Assembly: GCF_002234675.1 (NCBI RefSeq)
Contig: NC_019862.2
Coordinates: 27,448,707-27,512,706, forward strand
Origin: Oryzias latipes
Lineage: Eukaryota; Chordata; Actinopteri; Beloniformes; Adrianichthyidae
DNA length: 64,000 nt
Direction: 5' to 3'
Part shown: in pieces, positions 35,093 through 47,400 of the stretch
Layout: each line of letters opens with the position of its first letter
Position numbering within the stretch: the first letter of the stretch is position 1
The notes under the pieces: generated by a model
Told to the model about the DNA's origin: nothing
Seen by the model: the letters and a program-made list of their open reading frames with translations, nothing else
The model's database searches: none
Made by a program: the position numbers and the translations under genes

Positions 35093-36313
35093 GGAACATT
35101 TTTTACCAATAAAATCTATTTAACTATTTGTCTGTTTTTATCTTCTCCATTTCTATCTTCTCCGTTCTGATTTTTGGATTTTTTTTTTATCCTCTCCCTT
35201 TCCCTTTTCTGCCATGAATGTAATTTTAGCTCTTAATTACAGGCTGAATGAGGACAGACTCTGAAAGTGACTCCTGCACGGAGACTAACAGCTCTGCGGC
35301 ACCTCCTGTGAACTTTAATTGCAGCCAGTGGACTCTGTGTTGAAAGCATCATTTTTCATGTAGCTGTGATGAAGACGTGTTGGGGGAATTAGATGATAGA
35401 GTTCAGGAGGGGAATTTCCCTCACAGGGACAGCCGGTCTCTGCGGGCCTGCGGCTCGCCACCAGCCACTGCTTCAAGCACAGCTGTGTAACGCTGTGGAG
35501 TTTGGCCTCTTGCCCCCAGACAGCAGCTGCTATAAACAAACAGTGCTGAAAGCTACCGGCTCTGGCCTTATTCTTTTCAAGACGCTGAAGTGAGCCCGCT
35601 GACCTTCAGCCAGCCCTCTCCATTCAGTGTGAAGGGAGATTTGGACCAAGGAGCTGGTTAAACCAGAGCAAGTGGAATAAGAATGAAGACAAAGTGGGTG
35701 CCAGGTCTTTTATCCTCACTTGCATGTGAGCTGCATCCAGAATATAGAAATGTTTTTTCATTAAAACTGGCAGACAGATGGGAAAATTGTAGCCCTTCAA
35801 AGTTTAAACTACATTTAAAGAAAAGTTATGGATTATGTTTTCCTCGTTTTTCCTTTTTGGACAGATTTTTTGTCATAATTCCCCTTTTCCTTCCTCCAAA
35901 ACAGCAAAAGTGGACAACTTTAAATGTTTTATAACTCAAAATAATTGAGTCATAATTAAAAAAAAACTCAGAAGATTGGAATAAGGAGAAGGATAAAACT
36001 AAAACTTGAACTTTTCCACTGAAACATTATCTTGCCAAATAAGCAATACGGGATGTTTGGGTTAGAAATGTGGGCCTGTCAAGCCTCTAAGCATCAGTTT
36101 GATCAGACATTCATTAGGAGTTTCTTTTGCAGGGTGTTATTGGGGACATTGTTTTCATTCATTTGGATGTTTTTGCCATGAAAGTTCTTCCCCAAACAAT
36201 TCAGTTTTGACCAATTTCAGAAAAGTGGCCCTGTGGCGAGGCGTCCGCCCAGACCTCATGAGACTGTTAGCCTATGTTTTAAAATTCAGCTTTGTAATCT
36301 GGGTCTAAAATTA
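35093..36313. other. Gene-free intergenic DNA
   Basis: No gene recognised. 35230-35620 is less AT-rich and not obviously repetitive; conservation could not be judged. Confidence 0.45.
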
Positions 36314-36560
36314 GGGCCCGAGCACGGAGTGCAAGGACCCTATTGTATCTGTTAGGTTTATTAGGGCCCGAGCACGGAGTGCAAGGACCCTATTGTAATT
36401 CGAATGTTTATTATTATTATTATTATTAGGGCCCGAGCACGTAGTGCAAGGACCCTATTGTATTTACTCGGATTATTAGGGCCCGAGCACGGAGTGCAAG
36501 GACCCTATTGTATCTGTTAGGTTTATTATTAGGGCCCGAGCACGGAGTGCAAGGACCCTA
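36314..36560 (+). repeat. Tandem array of the GGGCCCGAGCAC left end, five units
   Basis: Five copies of the left terminus (starts near 36314, 36362, 36429, 36479 and 36532), each about 30-40 bp, separated by variable TTA-rich spacers of 10-25 bp. It looks like terminal amplification of the element end. Confidence 0.8.
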
Positions 36561-38414
36561 TTGTATCTGTTAGGTTTATTATTATTATTATTATTTTTCT
36601 TCTGCCGGAAGAATCGCATTTTTGAGGCCTTTAACATACCCCAAAACTCACCAAATTTGGCACACACATCAGGGGTCGCGAAAAATTTCGTATTTTATGA
36701 GAAATTGGCATGGGTGCGCAAAAATGGCTCGACAGCGCCACCTACACTGACTTTTGTCCCGACGCCCCGCATACGCTTTAACGTACAAGCTTGATTTTTT
36801 CAGGGCATGTTCATCAGATGGAAACCTACAAAAAAGTCTGTAGGTACCAAGCTGTCAGTCGCACAGGAAGTCTGCTATATTGGTGTCAATATGTCATTTT
36901 TGCTCTATTTTGGACATTTGCAGGCCTCCTTCTAGAACGAACTCCTCCTAGAGATTTGTGAGTAATGACTCCAAACTTTGGTTTTGTAAACTAGACACAT
37001 GTCCGATGTTAAATTGCAAAGCTTTTAAGTTTTTACAGAAGTTTGTGACCGTGGCGGCGCGTAGAAATTCGACGTTGTTTCGAAAACACGCCATGAAAAG
37101 AAAAATGGCCATAACTCAGCCATGCATAATCCAATCTGATCAAAAATTGATATGCATGATTGTAGTCTGACTCTGAACACATCTGCAGTGAAAGAATCTG
37201 GAAAAAGTGTAGCGCCACCTGCTGGCAAGAGGAAATGACATGTTTGACTTGGAGCATCACTGCTCCGAGTAGGATGAGCCGACACACCTGAAAATGACGT
37301 CCACCTGTTGAAAAGCCATTGAAGTTTACTCTGACAAAAAACCATAACTTTCAATGCGGGGGTGTGGTCGTGACAGAGCGGCAAAGTTGGGCATCTCGCT
37401 ATGCACACAAAAGTTGCTCTCACGTGCACATTCCTTGTCCAATCTCACTGAAATTCAATGGATATGATGAAGCTTCTATTCTGAACCCATGGATATGACA
37501 ATCTTGGACGAGCTCTATAGCGCCACCTAGTTATTGCATTGGGCACATTCTGCCCTGTATTTTCTCTTTGCTTTGTCCGATGTGCATGAAATTAAAACTG
37601 GAGATACTCAGAAGGGTCCTCTCTCATCATGTAAAGTTTCATGGGTGTACACCTGACGGTGCCTGCGTAACAGGAAGTGGTCGATTATGTGCACCCAAAT
37701 AATAGAAATTTATTATAAATCAGCCGTTTGTCTAAGGAAGCTGAGATTTCAGAATTAGATGCCTTTAATAACCTCCAGCTTTGATATGTAACACTATAGG
37801 GTCTACGAGAAACTTCATCACTTGATTTTTTTAATGAAATTTTGGACTGAACAAAGATTTTTAGCATAAATTCTGTTTAGGTTATCAGCACCAAGAATTC
37901 AACTTTCATAGGCATTTATGTGCTACTGCTTCCTAAAAAAATTCAGAATGATTGAAGTTACAGGTGACATCTTAGAGAGCATTACATCCAAAAAGGTCCG
38001 AAAACGTCTTTTTAGGCAAAACTACAAACACCTATTTTTTTTCATAACTTAATCATCATATATCAACACCATTTATTTTTTCAAATGTAGGGATCTGTGT
38101 TTGCTGCCTTCCATATTTTTTTCAGAAGTCCAGGTGAAACAGATGATTTTAAAAAAATCCTGATTCATCCCAAAACCTGTGCTTTTTCCGTCTGGACTCC
38201 AAACAAGTGTGTTTTAAAATTACTTATGCTTCAAATATCCACACCAAGTTTCACACGCATATAGCTGAACATGTCTAAATGCTTCTTGAATATTCTTTAC
38301 AGATATAAAATGAACTGGTCAACTGTAGGATGTCATTTCCTCTTACATGCTTAAGTCTTTTCCTCATGCTGCAGCCTGCTCCTCAATCATCCCTGTTGCT
38401 GGAGTCAAATTTCA

Positions 38415-38415
<1 letters not shown>

Positions 38416-38468
<53 letters not shown>

Positions 38469-38479
38469 ACACACACACC
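38416..38479. repeat. Poly(C) tract of 53 C followed by (AC)n
   Basis: An uninterrupted C run at 38416-38468, then five AC units. It lies 160 bp before the gap, a likely cause of assembly failure. Confidence 0.95.
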
Positions 38480-38638
38480 AGCTGCCTATTCATATGCTAA
38501 CTAACCCAGAAGTGAGGTGACAAGAGTTTAGACACAAGAGGGAGGGCAGACTGCTTTTTCATTTGTTTTGTATGTCTTTCATAGATTTTTATGAATAATC
38601 ATTGCTTTTCTAGTCATGTAAAATGCAATTAACCTAAT

Positions 38639-39638
38639 NNNNNNNNNNNNNNNNNNNNNNNNNNNNNNNNNNNNNNNNNNNNNNNNNNNNNNNNNNNNNN
38701 NNNNNNNNNNNNNNNNNNNNNNNNNNNNNNNNNNNNNNNNNNNNNNNNNNNNNNNNNNNNNNNNNNNNNNNNNNNNNNNNNNNNNNNNNNNNNNNNNNNN
38801 NNNNNNNNNNNNNNNNNNNNNNNNNNNNNNNNNNNNNNNNNNNNNNNNNNNNNNNNNNNNNNNNNNNNNNNNNNNNNNNNNNNNNNNNNNNNNNNNNNNN
38901 NNNNNNNNNNNNNNNNNNNNNNNNNNNNNNNNNNNNNNNNNNNNNNNNNNNNNNNNNNNNNNNNNNNNNNNNNNNNNNNNNNNNNNNNNNNNNNNNNNNN
39001 NNNNNNNNNNNNNNNNNNNNNNNNNNNNNNNNNNNNNNNNNNNNNNNNNNNNNNNNNNNNNNNNNNNNNNNNNNNNNNNNNNNNNNNNNNNNNNNNNNNN
39101 NNNNNNNNNNNNNNNNNNNNNNNNNNNNNNNNNNNNNNNNNNNNNNNNNNNNNNNNNNNNNNNNNNNNNNNNNNNNNNNNNNNNNNNNNNNNNNNNNNNN
39201 NNNNNNNNNNNNNNNNNNNNNNNNNNNNNNNNNNNNNNNNNNNNNNNNNNNNNNNNNNNNNNNNNNNNNNNNNNNNNNNNNNNNNNNNNNNNNNNNNNNN
39301 NNNNNNNNNNNNNNNNNNNNNNNNNNNNNNNNNNNNNNNNNNNNNNNNNNNNNNNNNNNNNNNNNNNNNNNNNNNNNNNNNNNNNNNNNNNNNNNNNNNN
39401 NNNNNNNNNNNNNNNNNNNNNNNNNNNNNNNNNNNNNNNNNNNNNNNNNNNNNNNNNNNNNNNNNNNNNNNNNNNNNNNNNNNNNNNNNNNNNNNNNNNN
39501 NNNNNNNNNNNNNNNNNNNNNNNNNNNNNNNNNNNNNNNNNNNNNNNNNNNNNNNNNNNNNNNNNNNNNNNNNNNNNNNNNNNNNNNNNNNNNNNNNNNN
39601 NNNNNNNNNNNNNNNNNNNNNNNNNNNNNNNNNNNNNN
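38639..39638. other. Assembly gap of exactly 1000 N
   Basis: A round size indicates a placeholder of unknown true length. Frames that span it are not real. Confidence 0.99.
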
Positions 39639-39830
39639 CTTGGTGTTCCACTTCCGCATTTCTCTTGTTTATTTTACTCGGTACTTTATCCCCTTTGTTT
39701 GTTAACTTAATTTTTAACTTATTCTTAATTGCACTATACACCAAGTCAAATTCCTCGTTTTGTAAAGTGCGCTCTACTGAACCTGGCAATAAAACTTTTT
39801 CTGATTTCTGATTCTGATTCTGATTCTATT
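39639..39830 (+). repeat. LINE 3' tail with (TGATTC)n
   Basis: Sequence ending GGCAATAAAACTTTTTCTG then several TGATTC units is a typical 3' end of fish non-LTR elements. Its body would lie in the gap. Confidence 0.6.
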
Positions 39831-39961
39831 AATCATTGTTTTTTATTCATTCAAAATGCAATTAAATCAATATTTTATATTTTTTCTTTTCCTTTTTCTT
39901 TTTTTTTTTATCTCTTATATCCTTTTTTATAATCAATGTTTGAACTTCTTTTCCTTTCTAT

Positions 39962-40381
39962 TGTCATGGTTTCAGTTTGTTGTCTTGTTTTTCGCTTTAG
40001 TTCTTGTTCTGTCTTGTTTGGTTCTGTTTCCTGTTTTATTTTGAAAGGTTTCCTGTCTTGTCATGTTTCTTGAGTTTTACTTCCTTTGGTCCCCATCTGC
40101 CCTAATCGTGTTCACCTGTGTCTTGTCTGCCCTGTCTGTATATAAGTCTTGTCTCTGCCTTCCTCCTGTGCTGGTCCATTAACTTCTGCTCATGTTGATC
40201 ACGTCTTCTTGTCTGGCGTCCATGTCCCTTGCCATGCCACAGTAAGTTTTTGTTTTTAGTTTTGTCATCCTGCTCTGCAGCGCTTTTTGTTAGTTAAATA
40301 AACCCACTTGCCCTGAACCCGTTTGCCTCCCGTCTCTGCGCCTGGGTCCTACCTGCTCTCGAGCCTCCCCCCCACACGACA
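39962..40381 (+). mobile_element. Solo LTR (420 bp) with 5-bp target duplication
   Basis: It starts TGTCATGG and ends CACGACA (TG...CA). It is flanked by identical TCTAT at 39957-39961 and 40382-40386. TATATAA at 40139-40145 and AATAAA at 40297-40302 are spaced as in an LTR promoter/poly(A) pair. No internal retrovirus-like genes adjoin, so it is a recombination product. A gypsy-type origin is likely from length and style but unproven. Confidence 0.8.
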
Positions 40382-41203
40382 TCTATACATCCAATGAAAT
40401 TAAACTACAAATCAACAAACACAACTGATAACAAATGTCTCTAAAAAATGATGTGTATATTTGCAGAACCTTAAAAACACCAAACAAATAACAAATGCTT
40501 CCCAAATAAAGCACAAAAAATGGAACACAAAATGTAAAACCCAAGTTAGAAATTGCAATTTGAAAAAGATACTTTTTCAGCAGCTTTTCAAAATCAATCA
40601 CCAATTCTACTCTTCTGTGGATGAAACAAAGAACTCCAGAACAATGAAGCCATTTCTCTAAGTCTCTCTCACCTTCAGTTTTAAACAAGGTCTGTGAAAA
40701 TCCACCATACATTGGTCACATGAACTCAGAGACCTGCTAAAAGTGCACAATTGTAAAAGCTCTTTTATATAGACAACTGTTTGTTTGCTTAGAGCTCTAA
40801 ATATAAAAAAAAATGCTTTTCTATCACCTAGACACAGATGGAGAACCATATCAACTGGATTAATAACAGGGTGGCATGTTTAGGTTTAAACTTACATCAA
40901 TAGACAACATAAAGATGTCCATCACATTTTTGACCTAAACATGTAAACACATCCTTGGCTCTGCGGTTAGGAAATGGTATTTGGGAATCTCTTTATACCA
41001 GGAGCCAGCCTGGCCATTGGAACATCGCCACAGTGCCCATCCAGACTGGGACAGCAACGGGGTCCACTTCAGAGCCGTGAGCTGCTGTGTTTAACTCCAG
41101 CTGTCCCAGCAAGGGAGACAACTGCAGCAACATCCACTGACCAAGCTGACAAGCCCTGGCAGAAAAGATCCCCACAAGAAAAACACTGGCTCAGGCAGGC
41201 TGG

Positions 41204-41830
41204 TCAAAAAAAAATAGTTTTGCCATTGTCTTGCAGCTCGCAGATCAAGTGGTTTAGTTTTCCAGTAATGTCAGTCAAGAATGCAAGTTCAGATTCACAA
41301 TGTTCATATTCACCATATTCAACAGACATCTCCTCCAATAGCACCTTAAAAATCCTGTGCTGTTTTGCTTTGCAGCTGAGGTTGTTTACGATTTTCAGAA
41401 TAAGAGTCATTATATGTCCAGAGCCAATCACTTCTGCACATAAGGCCTGCTGGTGAATGACGCAGCAGTAATGCAGACATTTTGGAAAGTCTGGGTCAGC
41501 TTTACAGTGAGTGATGAAACCTGTTTGTCTATTGATCATAGCAGGAGTCCCATCTGCAGTCACTGCTACCAGCTTTTCTAATTGTACCTTTTTCTGCACA
41601 AAAACTCCTTCACCGTGTTATACATTTCAACTCCTCTTGTAGTTGTCTGTTAGGGCAGATGTGTCAGGAGTTCTTCTCTTGTGGAAACCAAAAGCTATGC
41701 TGTACTGTTGCCGTCCACAGACTCATCACACTGGACGTTAACCACCTGCACTTTGCAAGATCCCGGTCCAGCTAATTGGCCAAGTTATCAGACATAGCTG
41801 ACACTCATCTAGACATTGTAGTGGAAATTG
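41204..41830 (-). pseudogene. hAT-type transposase fragment (GTF2IRD2/ZBED-like), decayed
   Basis: The minus strand 41204-41599 reads LVAVTADGTPAMINRQTGFI, then HYCCVIHQQALCAEV, KAKQHRIFKVLLEE and LAFLTDITGKLNHL. These are blocks of the hAT transposase family that also gave rise to GTF2IRD2- and ZBED-like proteins. The stretch normally found between the LLEE and LAFLTD blocks is missing, so there is an internal deletion. Upstream, 41600-41830 has related codons in broken frames. Confidence 0.7.
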
Positions 41831-42328
41831 AATGAGTTCTATTGTTCTCATCCTTAGGGACAGTGATAGCAATTATCATCATTGCTTGAATTTTTTTCAT
41901 GCTATATGCAAAAGTCTTTGTCCCTTAAGGCAACAGATTACAGCCCCCCCCCCCCCCCCCCCCCCAGGCTGCTGTCGTATTAACATTAGCTTGGAGCTCC
42001 AGAATGGACAAGAAAAAACGACGAGAATGGCTCGAGCAGGGCGTTGCTCACGGGGGGGTCGCTCGTGCCATGCGGTCGCACGTGCTCGGGCCCGCTAAAT
42101 GCTACTTGTAGCTTTAATTAGTTTTATTTTTCAAAAAGAAATAGAAACAAGATTTAAAGTCATTGGCCTGATTGTGAGCCAGGTCTTACTGCCAAAAATG
42201 AATTGGAAGTAATTTGATACACAAGTTTACCAGTCCATTTGTTTTTTACAGTTCCATTGTTTATTTATTTTCTTTCAAATATTTCCCTTTTTGGGGGGGT
42301 TATATTGTTTTTCTCTCTGGTGCTTTAA

Positions 42329-42590
42329 CCCTTGTGCTATCTTAGATGACCCCACCCTTACATTGACGTGTTCTCCCTACCATGACAAAGGTGGATAAAG
42401 GTGGAAAGATTTCATGTAATCCATGGACACCAGTGAAGATCACAAGTCATTGAAGAAAAAAGGTTCAGTGCACTGTCTAGTGGGTCTAGATGACCCAACT
42501 CCCAATGTTAAAGTGCCTAGGATAGCACAAGGGCTAGTGGGTCTAGATGACCCAACTCCCAACGTTACAGTGCCTAGGATAGCACAAGGG
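42329..42590 (+). mobile_element. piggyBac-like MITE, copy 5, with duplicated 3' end
   Basis: Starts CCCTTGTGCTATC and has perfect TTAA on both outer sides (42325-42328 and 42591-42594). The last 57 bp occur twice in tandem (42477-42533 and 42534-42590), so two right termini are present in one insertion. Confidence 0.88.
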
Positions 42591-42839
42591 TTAATAGATT
42601 AGATACGTTGATTTTGTGTTGCACATAAAAATTTATTTAACTGTATTTCTTTTTTTTATCCCAATCTTAGTAAGATATTGAATATTTTTTGGTTCTTATA
42701 TTGAAGCTGATATAATGACATACAGACAGTAATGCCCTAATTCAACACTGAACACAGTGTGTCCTACAACCTGAGTTTATGAAAACACCACAAGTTCAAA
42801 TCCTTAAAGCTTCTTAACTTCAGTTTGTTTAGTTAAGAC

Positions 42840-43172
42840 ATCAAAGTCCATAAAAAAATGTGTTTTTGGTGTTTTTAACATGTTATTGTGGCTTTTTCTC
42901 ATGATACAGGAAAATTAAGCTTGAAATTGCATTTCTGAGTATTTCTTCATTGAAATTATTGCGAATCAGGAGCAGAGGAAAAAATGCTGTTGGAAAAAGA
43001 AATGTATTTGTAACGTAGAAAACACGCTCCAAACTCTTCTGTTGAAATTATGTCCTAGAAAATAATACATGTTTTTTTTTTAATATTGGCTATAAATGGC
43101 ATTATCACAACTAAAAAACAACTGGAAACACTTTTTCAATAGATCAAGAGATGATTGGAGTGGAACTTTAAC
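42840..43172 (+). mobile_element. CCCACTC-ended MITE, copy 3, short form
   Basis: Shares GTGTTTTTGGTGTTTTT, GAATCAGGAGCAG and the right end GATGATTGGAGTGGAACTTT with the family. It lacks the middle coding remnant. Confidence 0.6.
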
Positions 43173-43848
43173 TTCGTTTCTCCAATAATATTTTGAGAGA
43201 AACATTAAAGCTCTTCAATTTTGCATTCATACAACACATACTGCCGTGCCGTCTCTTTATAAAGTATAAAAACTAAGCACAAAACATAATGCATTGAGTT
43301 TTTATTCACCTTTTCACACGGTTATGTAAGCTTTTGCGTAAATTACATAACTGTTAAAGTGTTATTTTAATAAAACAGAGATGAATTGCCATCAATTGAA
43401 AACAAGTGGGAAAGAGTTTATTGTTTGTGGAGCTCATGCTGCTAGAGACTCAATACCCCCAACTATTTTTCTAAGCAGAATCACCATGAGAATATTCCAG
43501 TGCTGTTATGAGTCCGGATGTCACACGACTTCATCTGGGATCAGAGGCATCTACAAATTTTTTGGAGGAGAGCCCAAATCCTGGTGTTTTCCACCGCCGT
43601 GAGCACAGTATCAAATAATTGCTTTTGCAATGCTAAGCACTCTGACTTCAGGCCAAAGCCTACCAGCTGCACACACATCTGAAGAAAGGCTCTCCAAAGT
43701 GAAGTCCAAATCTCCTGCACACCTGCAGCTCATTTTTTCCAGTTATCTCTTCACAATAGGAACCTTCAGTCATGCTAAGCTAAAAAAAAAGTGTGTTTAT
43801 AGGCACATTCCTGAAAACAAAGGTTAGATGAAGATAAACATAAAACGT

Positions 43849-44428
43849 CTAAAGCTATATTCACACCAGGCATGTGACGTTTTTGAATGTGTTTTTAGTC
43901 CAAGGTGTTCACACTGTACAAGCAGGGAGGGGCTTCCTCTTTTTTTTTTTTTGCTATAATTTACTAGCACATATCCGCCACCTATAGTAGGTAGAAGCTT
44001 GGTACGAAATGTCAAAGTGGTGCAAATCTCGTGAATCTTACTCCAGACTTTTTCTTTCACAGCTCTATTCCATTATATCAAAGACTCGGTGTCATAGAAT
44101 TCCAGTCAGACACTTATTAATGTCTCCCTCATGATCAATTTTCAAATAGTTGGCACTGCCATTACTTAAATGGGATGTCATCCATTCGTCACTACCAAAT
44201 CCGAGTCTATGATTGGTAAAAGTTCAACCAGGTTTAACTTGCGAAGCAGGATCAATGTATGTATGTGTAGCTCGAAAACGGTCGTAATGCCATGCATATC
44301 TACGTGTAAACGCAAGAATTTTGAATGCAGAAGCCCGAAATCCCCTTATACGTGTATTTACATCACCTTTCCATTGGAAGTGGTCACTTGAACACGCGTT
44401 GCCGAGGTTGATGTGAACGTAGCTTTAG
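43849..44428. mobile_element. TIR element with CTAAAGCTA ends, beside dpt 3' end
   Basis: The left end CTAAAGCTATATTCACACC and the right end GATGTGAACGTAGCTTTAG form inverted repeats of about 18 bp with three mismatches. 580 bp, no coding sequence. The target duplication is unclear. It ends 46 bp past the dpt stop codon, so it probably lies within or ends the dpt 3'UTR. Confidence 0.6.
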
Positions 44429-44474
44429 TCTCATTTGGTGTTTAAACAAAGATGCAAAAAGACTGTTTAGCGGT

Positions 44475-47400
44475 TTATAAATTCTCAAATTCACAATCAA
44501 AGTCTGTCATTCTGCAAAGGATGTACTTCCACTGCCGATCTCTGAAACAAAAGAAAAAAAACTGATTATTTTATCTAACAGTCAATCAAAGGAATTTGTT
44601 CTTGTCATAACACAGGAGGAAGTGAAAGACCTCAGGACTCCGCTGAAGGTGGTCTGAGCTCCTCGGATGAAGTATCCATACGTCGGGACAACCAGCTCTG
44701 CTTCTTCTTTGTAGTATAATGGAATGTCATTGGTTTTCCTGTTAAAAATAGCAAAATGATTTGTCATGCTTGGGAGTCACATGATCATGGATAAACTGCA
44801 ATAAGGCTAAAATGATAAGAATCACTTTATGCACTTTAACAGTGTATTGATGACAAGATTCCCTTAATTGTGAGCCCATGAAGACAAACATTCAACCTAA
44901 TATTATTTAAGAAAATTCTCTTTCGTTATTGTCTCTTCAAGTTTACTTTGTAAACTTTTTTAGGATATTACTTGACTTACAAGCTCTTAACTTTAGAAAA
45001 ATTGTGTTTTTATTTTGCAATAGGCTTTTTTCCTAATAAAAATACACAATACGTATGTCATTAAGGTTGCTTTCACTTCAAGATGTGGAGAAGGTTAAAA
45101 CCGATAATCATCTCAACGTGTTTGCTTTCCCAATTGGGAATTTCATTAGCAAACCAAAGACTGAAACGCAACAAACTGCTTGGAAAAATCCCACAGTTCC
45201 AAACATTTCTCACTTGGTTTTACCTCACAAAGACAAGGAAAAAAAGGACATAGAAGAAAATCAACCTGTCCTGCTAGTCCTTTGGAGCTTCTTTATCTCC
45301 TCACTGCAACACTTTTACCCTTTGAGAGATTCAACATCTTTTACATAATTCTTGCTCCTTTATTTTGAGCCGTCTGGCTGTCCTGCAGCTGAGAAAACAG
45401 ATGAAAACCGAAAGCCTCTTTTATGGGCAAACCAGATGTATATTTGTAAAAAAACCTTTTTGTATTTAACCTCTTGATTTATCCAAATATAAACCACTTC
45501 TGCTCCAAACTTACCTTAATTTAGCATCTACTTTAAAGCAAAAACAGAGGTGATTTTTTTTCATAGCTGAAAATAAATTCAGCCGTCTAAAACTAAGCAC
45601 ATTAATTGAAAGTATTTCATTATTAGTGTTTTTTCTTAATATGATTATTATATGCTTAGCAGAAAGGAGAGAGTAAAGTAGAAAATATGAGTTGAAATCT
45701 TTGCCTCACCCTGGGATGCTCACAGATCCTCACTCTCAAGTGGACCAATGTTAGTCTGTCTAATCTGCACCAGAGTTCAGGTGAGTTTTTACACCTGCCG
45801 TATGGAGAGGGCTATGCAAGGAAATGAACCCTGACACACCTGCCAGTGCAGTCACTCTCTTTGGTCACCAAACATAAACAACACAAGTGTTCATTTTCAC
45901 AAGAGCTCAGTGGGACCCTTGTTGTCACTCAAACCATTATTCACCTGTTTGGTTAAGAAAAAAGTTAGGAGGCTAAATGGATACAACAAGTTTTGACCAA
46001 ACATCACAGAGAAAAATGTGTCTTCTACAATTCAGACAAAAATCTGCATCAGTGAATTCTTTATCTAATTGACTCAGAAAGACCTTCACAAGTTTGTAAT
46101 TGTGATGATTTTGTGCATACTGGCTGCATACTGAGTCTAATGCTACGTTCACACCGGGCATTTGCCAACGCGCGTTCAGCCCATGGCGATCACAAGCGTA
46201 TTCAAGCGGTCGTTTGAATGCACAGGTTTAGGTTTGGATGATCATTTTCAAAGCACAGACCGTTCTTTTAATAATCTCGTAGGAGCATGACAACATACAT
46301 GCAGGAGTAAGGGCAGCGGAGTTTGTAGTAGCAGCAGTAGAACTGCCATTCCCGGTCCAGAACGGATTCAAAGTACATGCTTTGAACGCCAGCCACCAGG
46401 CCATTCCGGGTGCATGTGGAGGTCCTGGAAACAAGACATGAGACAAAGGTGATGTGGGCTTAGTTAAACTGCAACAAGTTCTTCCTTTCTAAACACAGAA
46501 ATCCTTGTTAGAAAACCCTTTAAAACAAGTGAAATAAGTCTGTGAGGGTTTGTTGCTGGTCAAAGGGGCAGTTTATGTTCAGTCCATACTGACTGGCCAA
46601 TCCAAGCAGCTGGAAAATATTTATGTGTAAATGATTGTCATGATAACACAAATCATGTCTTAGGGCAGAATCCCTGCAGGAAACCCTTCAAATTCAAACA
46701 AAAACTTGCATGGGGGGCAGGTACCACAGTATGGAGAGAGGTCATGATGTTCCTGTCTCCCAAGTGGCCTGAATCCAGATAAATCTGAACAACAAAACAA
46801 CTCAGCTGTCCTTTTCTCCAGAATTATCTAGATGATTAATAATCTGTGTGATAATTAGATTAAGTAAGTAAATCTTCACAGTTTAAAATTGATAATGGCT
46901 CCAAGAAACAAGTAAAGAGTTCCAGAAAAGGCACAAAAATGTGTCTTTTAACGGCAGTGAGATGTCTGAAGGATCTCTGAGAGGAGCTGGAGTGGGACAA
47001 AGCTGGGTTCGACTGAGGTCTTGGCGTTCCTGGGAGCTGAGCCACACATGGCTTTTGTGGACTGGGATGGTGATTTATAACATGGAACTGATTGTGTTCA
47101 TCTGAATGTAAAAACATTCAGGAAAAAAAGAAAAGAAAGGAATAAAACAAAAACACCTGCAGATGTGGAAGATTCAAAGACTTGCAGGCAAATTCACAGC
47201 TGCTGCACTGTCGGTACCTTCTTTTAGTCTGACACTTTCCTTTAGAAGTCATTTATCTGTGAAACGTGGCTACTGACATTCAAGACAAGCATCAGATTAT
47301 CATAATAGTTTGTTCTTTGTTGGATATCTCTGTTACATTTAGTTAACAGTTTATGTCTACTCAATTCCAGCTCTGCTCTGCTCAGAATGCTTTTAAATGT

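Larger units (their letters stand above)
36314..42093. mobile_element. Long repeat bounded by GGGCCCGAGCAC, with internal insertions
   Basis: It starts GGGCCCGAGCACGGAGTGC and ends CGCACGTGCTCGGGCCC, an inverted terminal match of 12 bp or more. The left interior (GCCGGAAGAATCGCATTTTT, TAGCGCCACCTGCTGG) and the right end before GCTTTAATTA follow a repeat pattern I recognise from other fish genomes. Contained within are a poly(C) tract, the 1000-N gap, a LINE tail, a solo LTR and a hAT transposase relic. No gene of its own is intact. Superfamily unknown. Confidence 0.55.

Noticed and set aside
36314..36560. CRISPR-like or satellite array
   Set aside because: The spacers are simple TTA repeats of variable length and the unit is the end of a dispersed fish repeat.
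38629..39789. 386-codon minus-strand open frame
   Set aside because: Almost entirely N; an artefact of the assembly gap.
44582..44767. Apparent frameshifted C-terminus of dermatopontin ([12 protein letters not shown])
   Set aside because: A donor GTCTTT at 44630 and a 67-bp last exon at 44475-44541 restore the conserved [12 protein letters not shown] ending, so there is no frameshift.
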